Assembly: GCA_902592375.1 (NCBI GenBank) | Contig: CACJEG010000010.1 | Coordinates: 1-38,351 of the forward strand | DNA length: 38,351 nt | Direction: 5' to 3' | From: an uncultured Pelagibacteraceae bacterium | Lineage (GTDB): Bacteria; Pseudomonadota; Alphaproteobacteria; Pelagibacterales; Pelagibacteraceae | In this document: positions 32,362 to 38,351 of the stretch, piece by piece | How positions within the stretch are numbered: position 1 is the first letter of the stretch | How the letters are laid out: the number at the start of each line of letters is the position of its first letter | Notes under the pieces: generated by a model | Databases searched by the model: none | What the model was told of the DNA's origin: nothing | Seen by the model: the letters and a program-made list of their open reading frames with translations, nothing else | Translations under genes and position numbers: made by a program

Positions 32362-33733
32362 CAATTAAATTTTCTTTTGGAAATGTTTTATTATTTTCAC
32401 CCTTAACACCTTTAAGACTTTTTATCGTGACTGTATTTTCATTAAATTCATTTTCACCACATATAATTGCAACATCTAATTTACGTTTATTTGCTAAGGT
32501 CAGTTGCTTACCCAAATTTTTCTTTGTATCTAAAAAAATTTCAGCATTGATGTTATTATTTCTTAATAGATCTAAAATTTCATAATAATTTTTAAGATAT
32601 TTTTCATCCATTACGCAAACTAAAACTGGTTTTTGACTATCTACTTTTATTTGATCTAATTGCATTAAAGCAAATAACAATCGATCAACTCCAAAACTAA
32701 TTCCGGTGCCTGGAATATCCACGCCTTTAAATCTAGAGATTAATTTTGCATAGGCTCCTCCAGAACAAATACTGCCTATATCGACCTCTTTACCTTTGTT
32801 ATTTGTAACCTTAAAATTTAGATTTGTTTCAACAATGAAATCTGAATAATAAGCTAATCCCCTAACAATTGTAAAATTTGTTTTGACTTGATTTAAATTT
32901 GAGCTGTAACCCAATACTTCAAATACTTGTTCTAATTCCTTTATACCTTCTTGAGACAATGGATTTTTTAATGTTTCTTTTAATTCTTTTAAATCTTTAA
33001 TTTTTAGAAAATTAAGTATTTCAGAAGCTTGTTCATCGTTTAAATCTGCACCCTTAGTGATTGCACCACTTATATCTTTTCTCTCTTTTTTAAGCAGATC
33101 TCCAACACCTTTTAAACCAAAACCTGGTTTATCTAATTTATCAATTGCCCTAATTACTTTTACTTGCTTTTCTTCTGATATTTTTAAATCATCAATCAAT
33201 CCTTGAACTATTTTTCTGTTACTAATGTTGATTGTAAATTGATCTTTTTTTAGACCACAATCTAACAAAGTACTTGATATTAAATTGCAAAGCTCCGCAT
33301 TTGCTTGCGCAGGATTAACATTTCCAACGATATCAAAATCTGCTTGCATAAATTCTCTATATCTTCCATTACCAGCCTTTTCATTTCTAAAGACATTTTG
33401 TATGGCATACCTTTTAAAAATTGATGGAAGCTCTTGATTATTTTGAGCAACAAATCTAGCTAGTGGGCTTGAAAGATCATACCTAAGAGTAATGCTCTTT
33501 TCTCCATCCTCAAATGAGAATACATCAGACATAGGATTAGCTTCATCTTCTGCCAAAAAAGATCCAATATTTTCACTTATCTCAAACGAAGGGGTTTCCA
33601 GAGCCTCTGCTCCAAATTTAATAAAATTATTCTCAATAGCTTTTAAAAGCTTTTTTTTGAGAAGAAGTTTTTTATCCCAACGATCTTCAAATCCTGAAGG
33701 TAATCCAGGAATTAATTTTTTTTCTTTATTCAT
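32339..33733 (-). CDS. hisS: Histidyl-tRNA synthetase
   Basis: Class II synthetase charging tRNA-His. With ATG 33733 it has 464 residues: LPSGFEDRWDKKLLLKKKLL, motif 2 FRNEKAGNGRYREFMQADFDIVG, the histidine-binding VRGLAYYSDFIVET (usual RGLDYYT), SGGAYAKLISRF and motif 3 GTGISFGVDRLLFALM, then an anticodon-binding domain (PVLVCVMDEKYLKNYYEIL). This divergent motif 2 matches the lineage-specific alphaproteobacterial HisRS that goes with tRNA-His lacking G-1. Frame extension upstream would run through the tRNA, so 33733 is the only sensible start; it lies 4 bases after the tRNA-His CCA, leaving no space for a Shine-Dalgarno in a processed mRNA. Confidence 0.95.
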   Translation of the reverse strand: MNKEKKLIPGLPSGFEDRWDKKLLLKKKLLKAIENNFIKFGAEALETPSFEISENIGSFLAEDEANPMSDVFSFEDGEKSITLRYDLSSPLARFVAQNNQELPSIFKRYAIQNVFRNEKAGNGRYREFMQADFDIVGNVNPAQANAELCNLISSTLLDCGLKKDQFTINISNRKIVQGLIDDLKISEEKQVKVIRAIDKLDKPGFGLKGVGDLLKKERKDISGAITKGADLNDEQASEILNFLKIKDLKELKETLKNPLSQEGIKELEQVFEVLGYSSNLNQVKTNFTIVRGLAYYSDFIVETNLNFKVTNNKGKEVDIGSICSGGAYAKLISRFKGVDIPGTGISFGVDRLLFALMQLDQIKVDSQKPVLVCVMDEKYLKNYYEILDLLRNNNINAEIFLDTKKNLGKQLTLANKRKLDVAIICGENEFNENTVTIKSLKGVKGENNKTFPKENLIDEVKKLI

Positions 33734-33737
33734 TTTT

Positions 33738-33812
33738 TGGTACCCGGGCTGAGAGTCGAACTCAAACTTAAAGTTCCACAAACTTCCGTGCTAACCATTA
33801 CACCACCCGGGC
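33738..33812 (-). tRNA. tRNA-His (anticodon GTG)
   Basis: A 75-nt cloverleaf with encoded CCA. Acceptor GCCCGGG pairs with CCCGGGT (G1-U72 wobble), D-stem GTG/CAC, anticodon stem GAAGT/ACTTT with loop TTGTGGA giving GTG, T-stem TTGAG/CTCAG with loop TTCGACT. The genomic base before position 1 is A, so G-1, nearly universal for tRNA-His, is not encoded, and the discriminator is A73 rather than C73; both are known alphaproteobacterial features. It directly precedes hisS. Confidence 0.97.
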
Positions 33813-33866
33813 TTATCCTCTTTGTTTTTATCTTATTTTATGTGGATTTAAAATTATAATATAAAT

Positions 33867-34029
33867 AAATAGCCTACTGGCTATGGAAACAGTTTCTGTG
33901 AGTACTTCTAAAAGTCTTTCTGTATGTAATATTTATATTCATGAGCAGTCTTTTAGACAAAAAAAATTAATATTCAAGGTCTAAATAGAAAAAGGACGTT
34001 TATCTATTTGATAGATAAAACGCCCTTTT
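33867..34029 (+). ncRNA. Candidate structured non-coding RNA (unidentified)
   Basis: Lies in a 231-base gap between tRNA-His and cspA with no credible ORF. A plus-strand TATAAT at 33855-33860 places a start near 33867. Then come hairpin 1 (ATAGCC-TACT-GGCTAT, 33869-33884), hairpin 2 (ACAG-TTT-CTGT, 33889-33899) and a long composite stem at 33907-33957: TCTAAAAG/CTTTTAGA (8 bp) enclosing CTG/CAG, ATG/CAT and AATA-TTTA-TATT. A strong terminator hairpin ends the unit at 34029. The -35 is poor. The size (about 163 nt) and elongated apical stem would suit a 6S-like RNA, but no family signature is clear. Strand is inferred from the promoter. Confidence 0.38.
33989..34029. terminator. Hairpin terminator, probably bidirectional
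   Basis: AAAAGGACGTTTATCTAT and ATAGATAAAACGCCCTTTT form an approximately 17-bp stem with one A-C mismatch and one bulged A around a TTG loop. U-rich ends exist in both directions, so it can end cspA transcription (minus strand, stop at 34044) and any plus-strand RNA from the 33.87-kb unit. It is the only convincing intrinsic terminator I see in the window. Confidence 0.85.
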
Positions 34030-34043
34030 AAATAATTTCTAAA

Positions 34044-34256
34044 TTAGTCTATTTTTTTTAAATTAACTGCAGAAGGACCTTTGGGACCATCTTCTAATGT
34101 GAATTCAAGTTTATCACCTTCATTGAGATATCTCATACCAGCAGCTTTTACTGCTGAAGCGTGAACAAAGGCATCTTTTTCTTTATCATCTCTTTCAATG
34201 AAGCCATATCCCTTTTTACCATTATACCATTTAATTTTTCCTTGTAGTGTACTCAT
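34044..34256 (-). CDS. Cold shock domain protein (CspA family)
   Basis: A 70-residue single-OB-fold RNA chaperone. RNP1 reads GKKGYGFIERD and RNP2 DAFVHASAV; the C-terminal half has LEFTLEDGPKGPSAVNLKKI. It binds single-stranded RNA and DNA to keep mRNA unfolded. AAAGGAC stands about 11 bases before the ATG, one of the better Shine-Dalgarno sites in this window. It lies 80 bases downstream of tRNA-Phe on the same strand and ends 14 bases before a strong terminator. Confidence 0.96.
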   Translation of the reverse strand: MSTLQGKIKWYNGKKGYGFIERDDKEKDAFVHASAVKAAGMRYLNEGDKLEFTLEDGPKGPSAVNLKKID

Positions 34257-34336
34257 CTTATTTCTTAGTCCTTTTGTTATTTATTATCTCTTAAAAGTAA
34301 TTTCTTTTACGATTATTTCAAGATGAAACTTTTTGG

Positions 34337-34411
34337 TGGTGGCTGAGGAAGGATTCGCACCTCCGACACAAGCCTTTTCAGGGCTCTGCTCTACTCCTGA
34401 GCTACTCAGCC
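34337..34411 (-). tRNA. tRNA-Phe (anticodon GAA)
   Basis: A 75-nt cloverleaf with encoded CCA: acceptor GGCTGAG/CTCAGCC, D-arm AGCTCAGGAGTAGAGCA, anticodon stem GAGCC/GGCTT with loop CTGAAAA giving GAA, T-arm GGAGGTGCGAATCCTTC, discriminator A73. It begins 4 bases after the infA stop codon, so it appears to be cut out of the murA-hisD-infA transcript rather than separately promoted. Confidence 0.97.
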
Positions 34412-34415
34412 TTAT

Positions 34416-34631
34416 TTATCCCCTAAAGATAATTCTTCCTTTAGTAAGATCGTAAGGTGTCATTTCAACTGTCACATTATCACCTTGGAGAACTCTAATT
34501 CTGTTTTTTCTTAACTTACCAGCTGTATGGGCAGTAACGGTATGTCCATTTTCTAATTTTACTCTAAACATAGCGTTCGGAAGTAGGTCTATCACTGTAC
34601 CTTTAAATTCCAGTAAGTCTTGTTTTGACAA
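34416..34631 (-). CDS. infA: Translation initiation factor IF-1
   Basis: A 71-residue S1-like OB protein that binds the 30S A-site. The sequence runs [44 protein letters not shown] and [19 protein letters not shown], nearly the standard IF-1 throughout. It starts 2 bases after the hisD stop. Its stop is 4 bases before tRNA-Phe. Confidence 0.98.
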   Translation of the reverse strand: MSKQDLLEFKGTVIDLLPNAMFRVKLENGHTVTAHTAGKLRKNRIRVLQGDNVTVEMTPYDLTKGRIIFRG

Positions 34632-34633
34632 AT

Positions 34634-35917
34634 TTATTTTCTCCTTATTCGTTTTACTACAGATTGAGCGTGTCCAACCAACCCTTCGTAATTTGCAAGT
34701 GTTATAACTGATGGTCCAAGACTTTCAATACCCTTTTTTGATAAGTTTATGTATGAAATTCTTTTATAAAATTCATTTACACTTATACCGCTTGAGTATT
34801 TGGCAGAACCATTAGTTGGCAACACATGGTTTGATCCAACATTATAATCAGTCATTGCCATAACTGCATATTTTCCTAAACATATTGATCCTGAATTTTT
34901 TATTTTTGGAACTAACGATTTATAATTTTTAATATTTAATTCTAAATGTTCTGGTGCAATTTTATTTATAACACTTATTATTTTTGCGTCTGAAGAAATA
35001 TACATAAGAATTCCATTATTAATTAAGCTTCTTCTTGCAACAGAGGCTCTTGGAATTTCTTTTAATTGTTTAGTAATTTCAATTTTTACTTTATCTAGCA
35101 AATCTTTATCTTTTGAAATCAAAATACATTGTGCAAGAATATCATGTTCAGCTTGTCCAATTAAATCACTTGCAACCCACTCAGGATTTGAGAATTTATC
35201 ACAAACGACAGTCACTTCTGAAGGACCTGCGGTCATACCTTCAATTCCAACAACACCAAAAACTTCTTTTTTTGCAGCCGCAACATATGCGTTTCCTGGA
35301 CCAACTATTTTATGAACTTTTTTAATTTTTTTAGTCCCATAGGATACTGCTGCAATAGCAGAAGGGCCCCCAATGGAATATATTTCTTTTATTTTGCATT
35401 TTTTTGCAGCGTATAATACGGCTGGATTTTGTTTTCCTTTATGGCCTGGATTAATCATAACTATTCTCTTAACTCCTGCAACAATTGCTGGAATAGCGTT
35501 CATCAATACACTTGATGGGTATGAAGCAGTAGAACCAGGAACATAAATTGCAACAGACTCTAAAGGCACATATTTATATTCGAGTTTATTTTTTAATTTA
35601 TCTGTATAAGAAATATTTTTAAATTTTTGAAGTGAATGAAATTTATAAATTCTATTATAAGCCGTATCGATTGCTTTCTTTACTTTTTTATCAAGTGAAT
35701 TTATAGATTTTTTTATTTGTTTTGAGCTTGGAATAATTGTGTTGTTTTGATTAAATCTTTTCTCGTATTTTAATAATGCTTTATCTCCATTTTTTTTAAC
35801 ATCTTTAATTATATTTGTTACAGAAACAGAATCTGATTGAATTTTTTTTTTTCTTTGTAAAAGCAAATTATCTAATAGTTTATCAAAATTTTTACTTTTA
35901 CTATTTAATATCTTCAT
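34634..35917 (-). CDS. hisD: Histidinol dehydrogenase
   Basis: Zinc enzyme for the last two steps of histidine synthesis. It is 427 residues with [20 protein letters not shown], the signature [51 protein letters not shown] and the catalytic PEHLEL plus [27 protein letters not shown] blocks. It sits between DUF2948 and infA, as is usual in alphaproteobacteria, rather than with the hisSZG group about 0.9 kb further along the same strand. Confidence 0.97.
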   Translation of the reverse strand: MKILNSKSKNFDKLLDNLLLQRKKKIQSDSVSVTNIIKDVKKNGDKALLKYEKRFNQNNTIIPSSKQIKKSINSLDKKVKKAIDTAYNRIYKFHSLQKFKNISYTDKLKNKLEYKYVPLESVAIYVPGSTASYPSSVLMNAIPAIVAGVKRIVMINPGHKGKQNPAVLYAAKKCKIKEIYSIGGPSAIAAVSYGTKKIKKVHKIVGPGNAYVAAAKKEVFGVVGIEGMTAGPSEVTVVCDKFSNPEWVASDLIGQAEHDILAQCILISKDKDLLDKVKIEITKQLKEIPRASVARRSLINNGILMYISSDAKIISVINKIAPEHLELNIKNYKSLVPKIKNSGSICLGKYAVMAMTDYNVGSNHVLPTNGSAKYSSGISVNEFYKRISYINLSKKGIESLGPSVITLANYEGLVGHAQSVVKRIRRK

Positions 35918-35919
35918 AA

Positions 35920-36312
35920 TTATTTAATCTCACTTTGATCCTCTAATCTTGCTTCAATAGTTTCTGTAGTTAAAGAAATATGCGCATTGTTATTAAAAAT
36001 AAGATTTATTTCATAAACATCATTATTTTTCAAATAATCTATACCTATTAGTTCTAAAACTGTTTCTTGATTTGATTGATCAATGTTCTTTGATCTTACT
36101 TTATCAACAAAATCAAACCTACAAATGCTATTGATTTTTTTATCTTCCTGATCGCTTTCAACCTTGGTTCTTTCAATTGATAATAAAAAAACTTTATTGG
36201 ATGCGAGATATTTTATATCTGCAATTTTAACCTTAGCACCTGAACTACAAGCTGAAATCATTTGTAAACCTTCTTGGTCGCTTGCTATTATTTTTGCTAA
36301 ATATTTATTCAC
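35920..36312 (-). CDS. DUF2948-family protein, function unknown
   Basis: A soluble 130-residue alpha/beta protein. The order murA-DUF2948-hisD is conserved in alphaproteobacteria and is the main basis for the call, together with LKIIASDQEGLQMISA-like N-terminus (here LAKIIASDQEGLQMISACS), FLLSIERTKVE, CRFDFVDKVRSKNI and the C-terminal ISLTTETIEARLEDQSEI. No membrane segment or catalytic motif is visible. The start overlaps the murA stop and 2 bases separate it from hisD, so it is translated in the same operon. Confidence 0.8.
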   Translation of the reverse strand: MNKYLAKIIASDQEGLQMISACSSGAKVKIADIKYLASNKVFLLSIERTKVESDQEDKKINSICRFDFVDKVRSKNIDQSNQETVLELIGIDYLKNNDVYEINLIFNNNAHISLTTETIEARLEDQSEIK

Positions 36313-37571
36313 TATTTTAATCTTTTAATTTTAACACCTATTTTTTTTAATTTATTTTCTATTTTTTCATAACCTCTATCTAAGTGATAAATTCTGTTAA
36401 TATATGATTTACCAGTAGAAACTACAGCTGCAAGAACCAAAGCAACAGAAGCTCTTAAATCACTAGACATTAATTCGGCACCAATGAATTTAGTATTTCC
36501 TTCTATTGTAGCAGTATTATTTTTAATATTTATTTTTGCTCCTAATCTTTGCAATTCTGCAACATGCATAAATCTATTTTCAAAAATACTTTCAGTTATT
36601 GAACTTTTGCCAACTGCTTTGCACATCAAAACCATCAATTGTGCTTGAAGGTCTGTAGGAATTCCTGGAAACTCTTTAGTTTTAATACTTTTTATTGATT
36701 TTATTTTTTCAGGTCCTTTAATTAAGATTTTATTTTCACTAGTTTTAATTTTAGCACCAACTTTTTTTAGTAATTTTATTTCTGTACCAATAATTTTAGG
36801 ATTTAAATTATTTATTTGTAAATTACCTTTTGCTAGTGTTGCAGCTACACAAAATGTGCCTGCTTCTATTCTATCAGCCATTACAGAATATTCAGTTTCT
36901 TTTAAAGAATTTACACCTATGATTTTACAAACTCTTCCTTTCCATTTTATTTTCGCTCCAGCTTTATTTAAAAAATTTGTAAGATCTTTAATCTCAGGTT
37001 CTATTGCACAATTTTTTAAAACCGTTTTTCCTTTTGCTAAACATGCTGCTATTATAGAATTTTCAGTTGCCCCAACACTTATCTTTGGAAAATTTATAGT
37101 TGTTCCACTAATTTTTCCTTTTGATTTTGCGAGAATATATCCATCTTTTAATTCATATTTCATACCAAGTTTTTTTAATGCAGCTAGATGATAATTAACT
37201 GGTCTAGCACCAATTAAACATCCGCCGGGTAAGGAGATTTTAGATTTATTGTATTTTGAAATAAGTGGACCTAAAACTAAAATAGAACCACGCATTGTTT
37301 TGACTAAAGAATAACTAGCAAAAGTTTTCATATTTTTTTTATTTATAATTTTTGCTGTTTTTTTATCTCTTGATAAAATTATTTTAGAACCAAGAGACTT
37401 TAATAAATTTAACATTGTATTAATGTCTCTAACTCTTGGTAAATTTTTGATAACCACAGGTTTATCAAATAATAATGTTGCAGCTAATATTGGGAGAGAT
37501 GCATTTTTCGAACCTGAAATTGAAACATTACCCTTAATTTTACAAGGGCCATTAATCAGAAATTTATCCAT
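36312..37571 (-). CDS. murA: UDP-N-acetylglucosamine 1-carboxyvinyltransferase
   Basis: First committed step of peptidoglycan synthesis. It is 419 residues: substrate lysine and asparagine at 22-23 in SGSKNASLPILAATLL, LVKTMRGSILVLGPLI, and the loop with the catalytic Cys118 in LPGGCLIGARPVNYH, so a standard cysteine-type MurA. The C-terminal half has GIPTDLQAQLMVLM, ENRFMHVAELQRLGA and DLRASVALVLAA. It starts 3 bases after dcd. Confidence 0.97.
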   Translation of the reverse strand: MDKFLINGPCKIKGNVSISGSKNASLPILAATLLFDKPVVIKNLPRVRDINTMLNLLKSLGSKIILSRDKKTAKIINKKNMKTFASYSLVKTMRGSILVLGPLISKYNKSKISLPGGCLIGARPVNYHLAALKKLGMKYELKDGYILAKSKGKISGTTINFPKISVGATENSIIAACLAKGKTVLKNCAIEPEIKDLTNFLNKAGAKIKWKGRVCKIIGVNSLKETEYSVMADRIEAGTFCVAATLAKGNLQINNLNPKIIGTEIKLLKKVGAKIKTSENKILIKGPEKIKSIKSIKTKEFPGIPTDLQAQLMVLMCKAVGKSSITESIFENRFMHVAELQRLGAKINIKNNTATIEGNTKFIGAELMSSDLRASVALVLAAVVSTGKSYINRIYHLDRGYEKIENKLKKIGVKIKRLK

Positions 37572-37574
37572 AAA

Positions 37575-38135
37575 TTACTTTTTAATCTTAGCAACTTGAA
37601 TTGTGGTTTGACCCTGATATTTACCGTTCTTTGATTTATAAGTTGTTTCCGGCTGAGTATCTGATTTGAAAAATAAAAATTGTGCTATTCCCTCATTTGA
37701 ATAAATTTTTGCAGGATTTGGTGTTGTATTACTTAGCTCAATTACAATATTGCCCTCAAATTCATTTTCAATTGGAGTAACATTACAAATAATTCCTGTC
37801 CTTGCATAAGTACTTTTTCCAACACAAATACATAAAACATCTTTTGGTATTCTAAAATATTCTACTGTTTTAGCTAAAACGAATGAATTTGGTGGGATAA
37901 TACAATGTGGTCCTTTTCGTTCTATAAAGTTATCATCAGAAAAATTCTTTGGATCAACTAAAGAACTATTTACATTAGTAAATATTCTATATTCATCAGA
38001 GATTCTTACATCATATCCCATACTACTTAATCCGTAAGAAATTTTACCTTCGGAAACTTGATGATCCAAAAATGGCTCTATCATATTGTGCTCTTTGCAC
38101 ATTTTTTTTATCCAAGAATCAGGTTGAATTGACAT
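37575..38135 (-). CDS. dcd: dCTP deaminase
   Basis: Converts dCTP to dUTP, the main route to dTMP in many proteobacteria. The 186-residue protein has [36 protein letters not shown], the active-site block [10 protein letters not shown] and [20 protein letters not shown] with the catalytic glutamate, then [12 protein letters not shown] at 38135 shares one base with the stop of the upstream 33-residue ORF (TAATG). Confidence 0.96.
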   Translation of the reverse strand: MSIQPDSWIKKMCKEHNMIEPFLDHQVSEGKISYGLSSMGYDVRISDEYRIFTNVNSSLVDPKNFSDDNFIERKGPHCIIPPNSFVLAKTVEYFRIPKDVLCICVGKSTYARTGIICNVTPIENEFEGNIVIELSNTTPNPAKIYSNEGIAQFLFFKSDTQPETTYKSKNGKYQGQTTIQVAKIKK

Positions 38136-38236
38136 TATTTATTTTTCTTTTTATTTTTTTTTTGGAAAATTTTTCTTTTCTTCAAATTTTTTCTAAGCGC
38201 CAAGCTTAAACGCTCATTTTTTTCTTTTGAACTCAT
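38135..38236 (-). CDS. Small basic protein, hypothetical (33 residues)
   Basis: The ORF starts [20 protein letters not shown] and ends in a lysine/asparagine-rich tail; no membrane segment. ATG overlaps the stop of the upstream partial gene (ATGA), and its stop overlaps the dcd start (TAATG), the tight coupling seen between real genes in this window. The RLxxALRxNLKKRK pattern resembles short basic proteins common in alphaproteobacteria. Function unknown; possibly nucleic-acid binding by charge. Confidence 0.55.
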   Translation of the reverse strand: MSSKEKNERLSLALRKNLKKRKIFQKKNKKKNK

Positions 38237-38351
38237 TCTTTGTTTGGGTTGGTCAGGAAATCTAAAGAAATTGGTTTATTGGGATCTAGTGCAGGTGCTT
38301 TTTCCTCTTCTTTTTTTGGGCCTTCTTTAGCTAAACGTTTAGCTTTTTTTT
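38233..38351 (-). CDS. Unidentified protein, C-terminal fragment (window edge)
   Basis: The open frame enters from the right edge of the window and encodes about 38 residues: a lysine/alanine-rich, glutamate-rich stretch (KRLAKEGPKKEEEKAPA) followed by [18 protein letters not shown] and a TGA that overlaps the next ATG. The charged low-complexity sequence looks like a disordered C-terminal tail. Not enough is present to name it. Confidence 0.5.
   Translation of the reverse strand, partial: KKAKRLAKEGPKKEEEKAPALDPNKPISLDFLTNPNKE

Noticed and set aside
33734..33781. N-terminal extension of hisS to 33781
   Set aside because: Those codons lie inside the tRNA-His sequence; the family N-terminus matches the ATG at 33733.
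36856..37191. 111-residue open frame antisense to murA
   Set aside because: It mirrors a well-conserved coding sequence, gives a hydrophobic Phe/Ile-rich product typical of reverse-strand reading in AT-rich genes, and has no supporting context.
1..38351. CRISPR arrays, insertion sequences, prophage or genomic island
   Set aside because: No spaced direct repeats, transposase, integrase or terminal inverted repeats were seen, and gene content is core throughout. Many homopolymer and short AT repeats are present but reflect base composition.

Overview
The window is a very AT-rich, tightly packed bacterial chromosome segment. By gene content and order it is alphaproteobacterial, and most likely from the SAR11 clade (Candidatus Pelagibacter or a close relative). 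The evidence is: a tandem glycine riboswitch directly upstream of malate synthase glcB, which is a SAR11 hallmark; a GcrA regulator; a short RNase D; the order rpsA-ihfB-pyrF-trpF-trpB-trpA-accD-folC; murA-DUF2948-hisD; a tRNA-His without an encoded G-1; and extreme streamlining, with most neighbouring genes overlapping or separated by a few bases. I see no insertion sequences, prophage, CRISPR array or rRNA operon. The region is core housekeeping DNA, and its interest lies in compact RNA/mRNA arrangements and altered catalytic motifs.

Layout. 1-5.7 kb: 3' part of secA, convergent accA, then a divergent glycine riboswitch and glcB. 5.7-10 kb (minus strand): kdsB-pheA, then the SRP RNA with its own promoter, then dnaX-ybaB-recR. 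10-12.7 kb: a membrane-anchored cytochrome c facing argD-argF. 12.9-15 kb: gcrA, an NDUFA9-like dehydrogenase, and RNase D. 15-21.4 kb (plus): kdsD-lptC-lptB-aroA-cmk-rpsA-ihfB, a run of overlapping or nearly touching genes that combines LPS export, the shikimate pathway, a nucleotide kinase and translation. 21.3-26.8 kb (plus): pyrF-trpF-trpB-trpA-accD-folC. 26.8-30.4 kb (minus): rmuC, a PD-(D/E)XK nuclease, exonuclease I and thioredoxin. 30.5-33.8 kb (minus): tRNA-His-hisS-hisZ-hisG. 33.8-34.03 kb: a 231-base gap with a candidate structured RNA and a strong hairpin terminator. 34.0-38.35 kb (minus): an unidentified partial gene, a 33-residue ORF, dcd, murA, DUF2948, hisD, infA, tRNA-Phe and cspA.

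Functional themes. Histidine metabolism and histidyl-tRNA charging are physically linked: tRNA-His sits 4 bases in front of hisS, followed by hisZ and hisG, with hisD in the adjacent cluster. Fatty-acid synthesis is represented by both carboxyltransferase subunits (accA, accD), encoded far apart. Envelope synthesis is represented by kdsB, kdsD, lptB, lptC and murA. Carbon flow through glyoxylate is controlled by glycine via the riboswitch. Six convergent gene pairs meet with 0-2 bases between stop codons or with overlapping 3' ends, so intergenic terminators are essentially absent; the hairpin near 34.01 kb is the one convincing exception.

Most interesting points: the candidate plus-strand ncRNA at 33867-34029; the tRNA-His/hisS junction; a 10-A slippery run in dnaX that could produce a gamma-like short form; a cytidylate kinase whose P-loop lysine is alanine; a putative C-terminal membrane anchor on AccA; departures from consensus active-site residues in TrpB and TrpA; and lptA missing between lptC and lptB.
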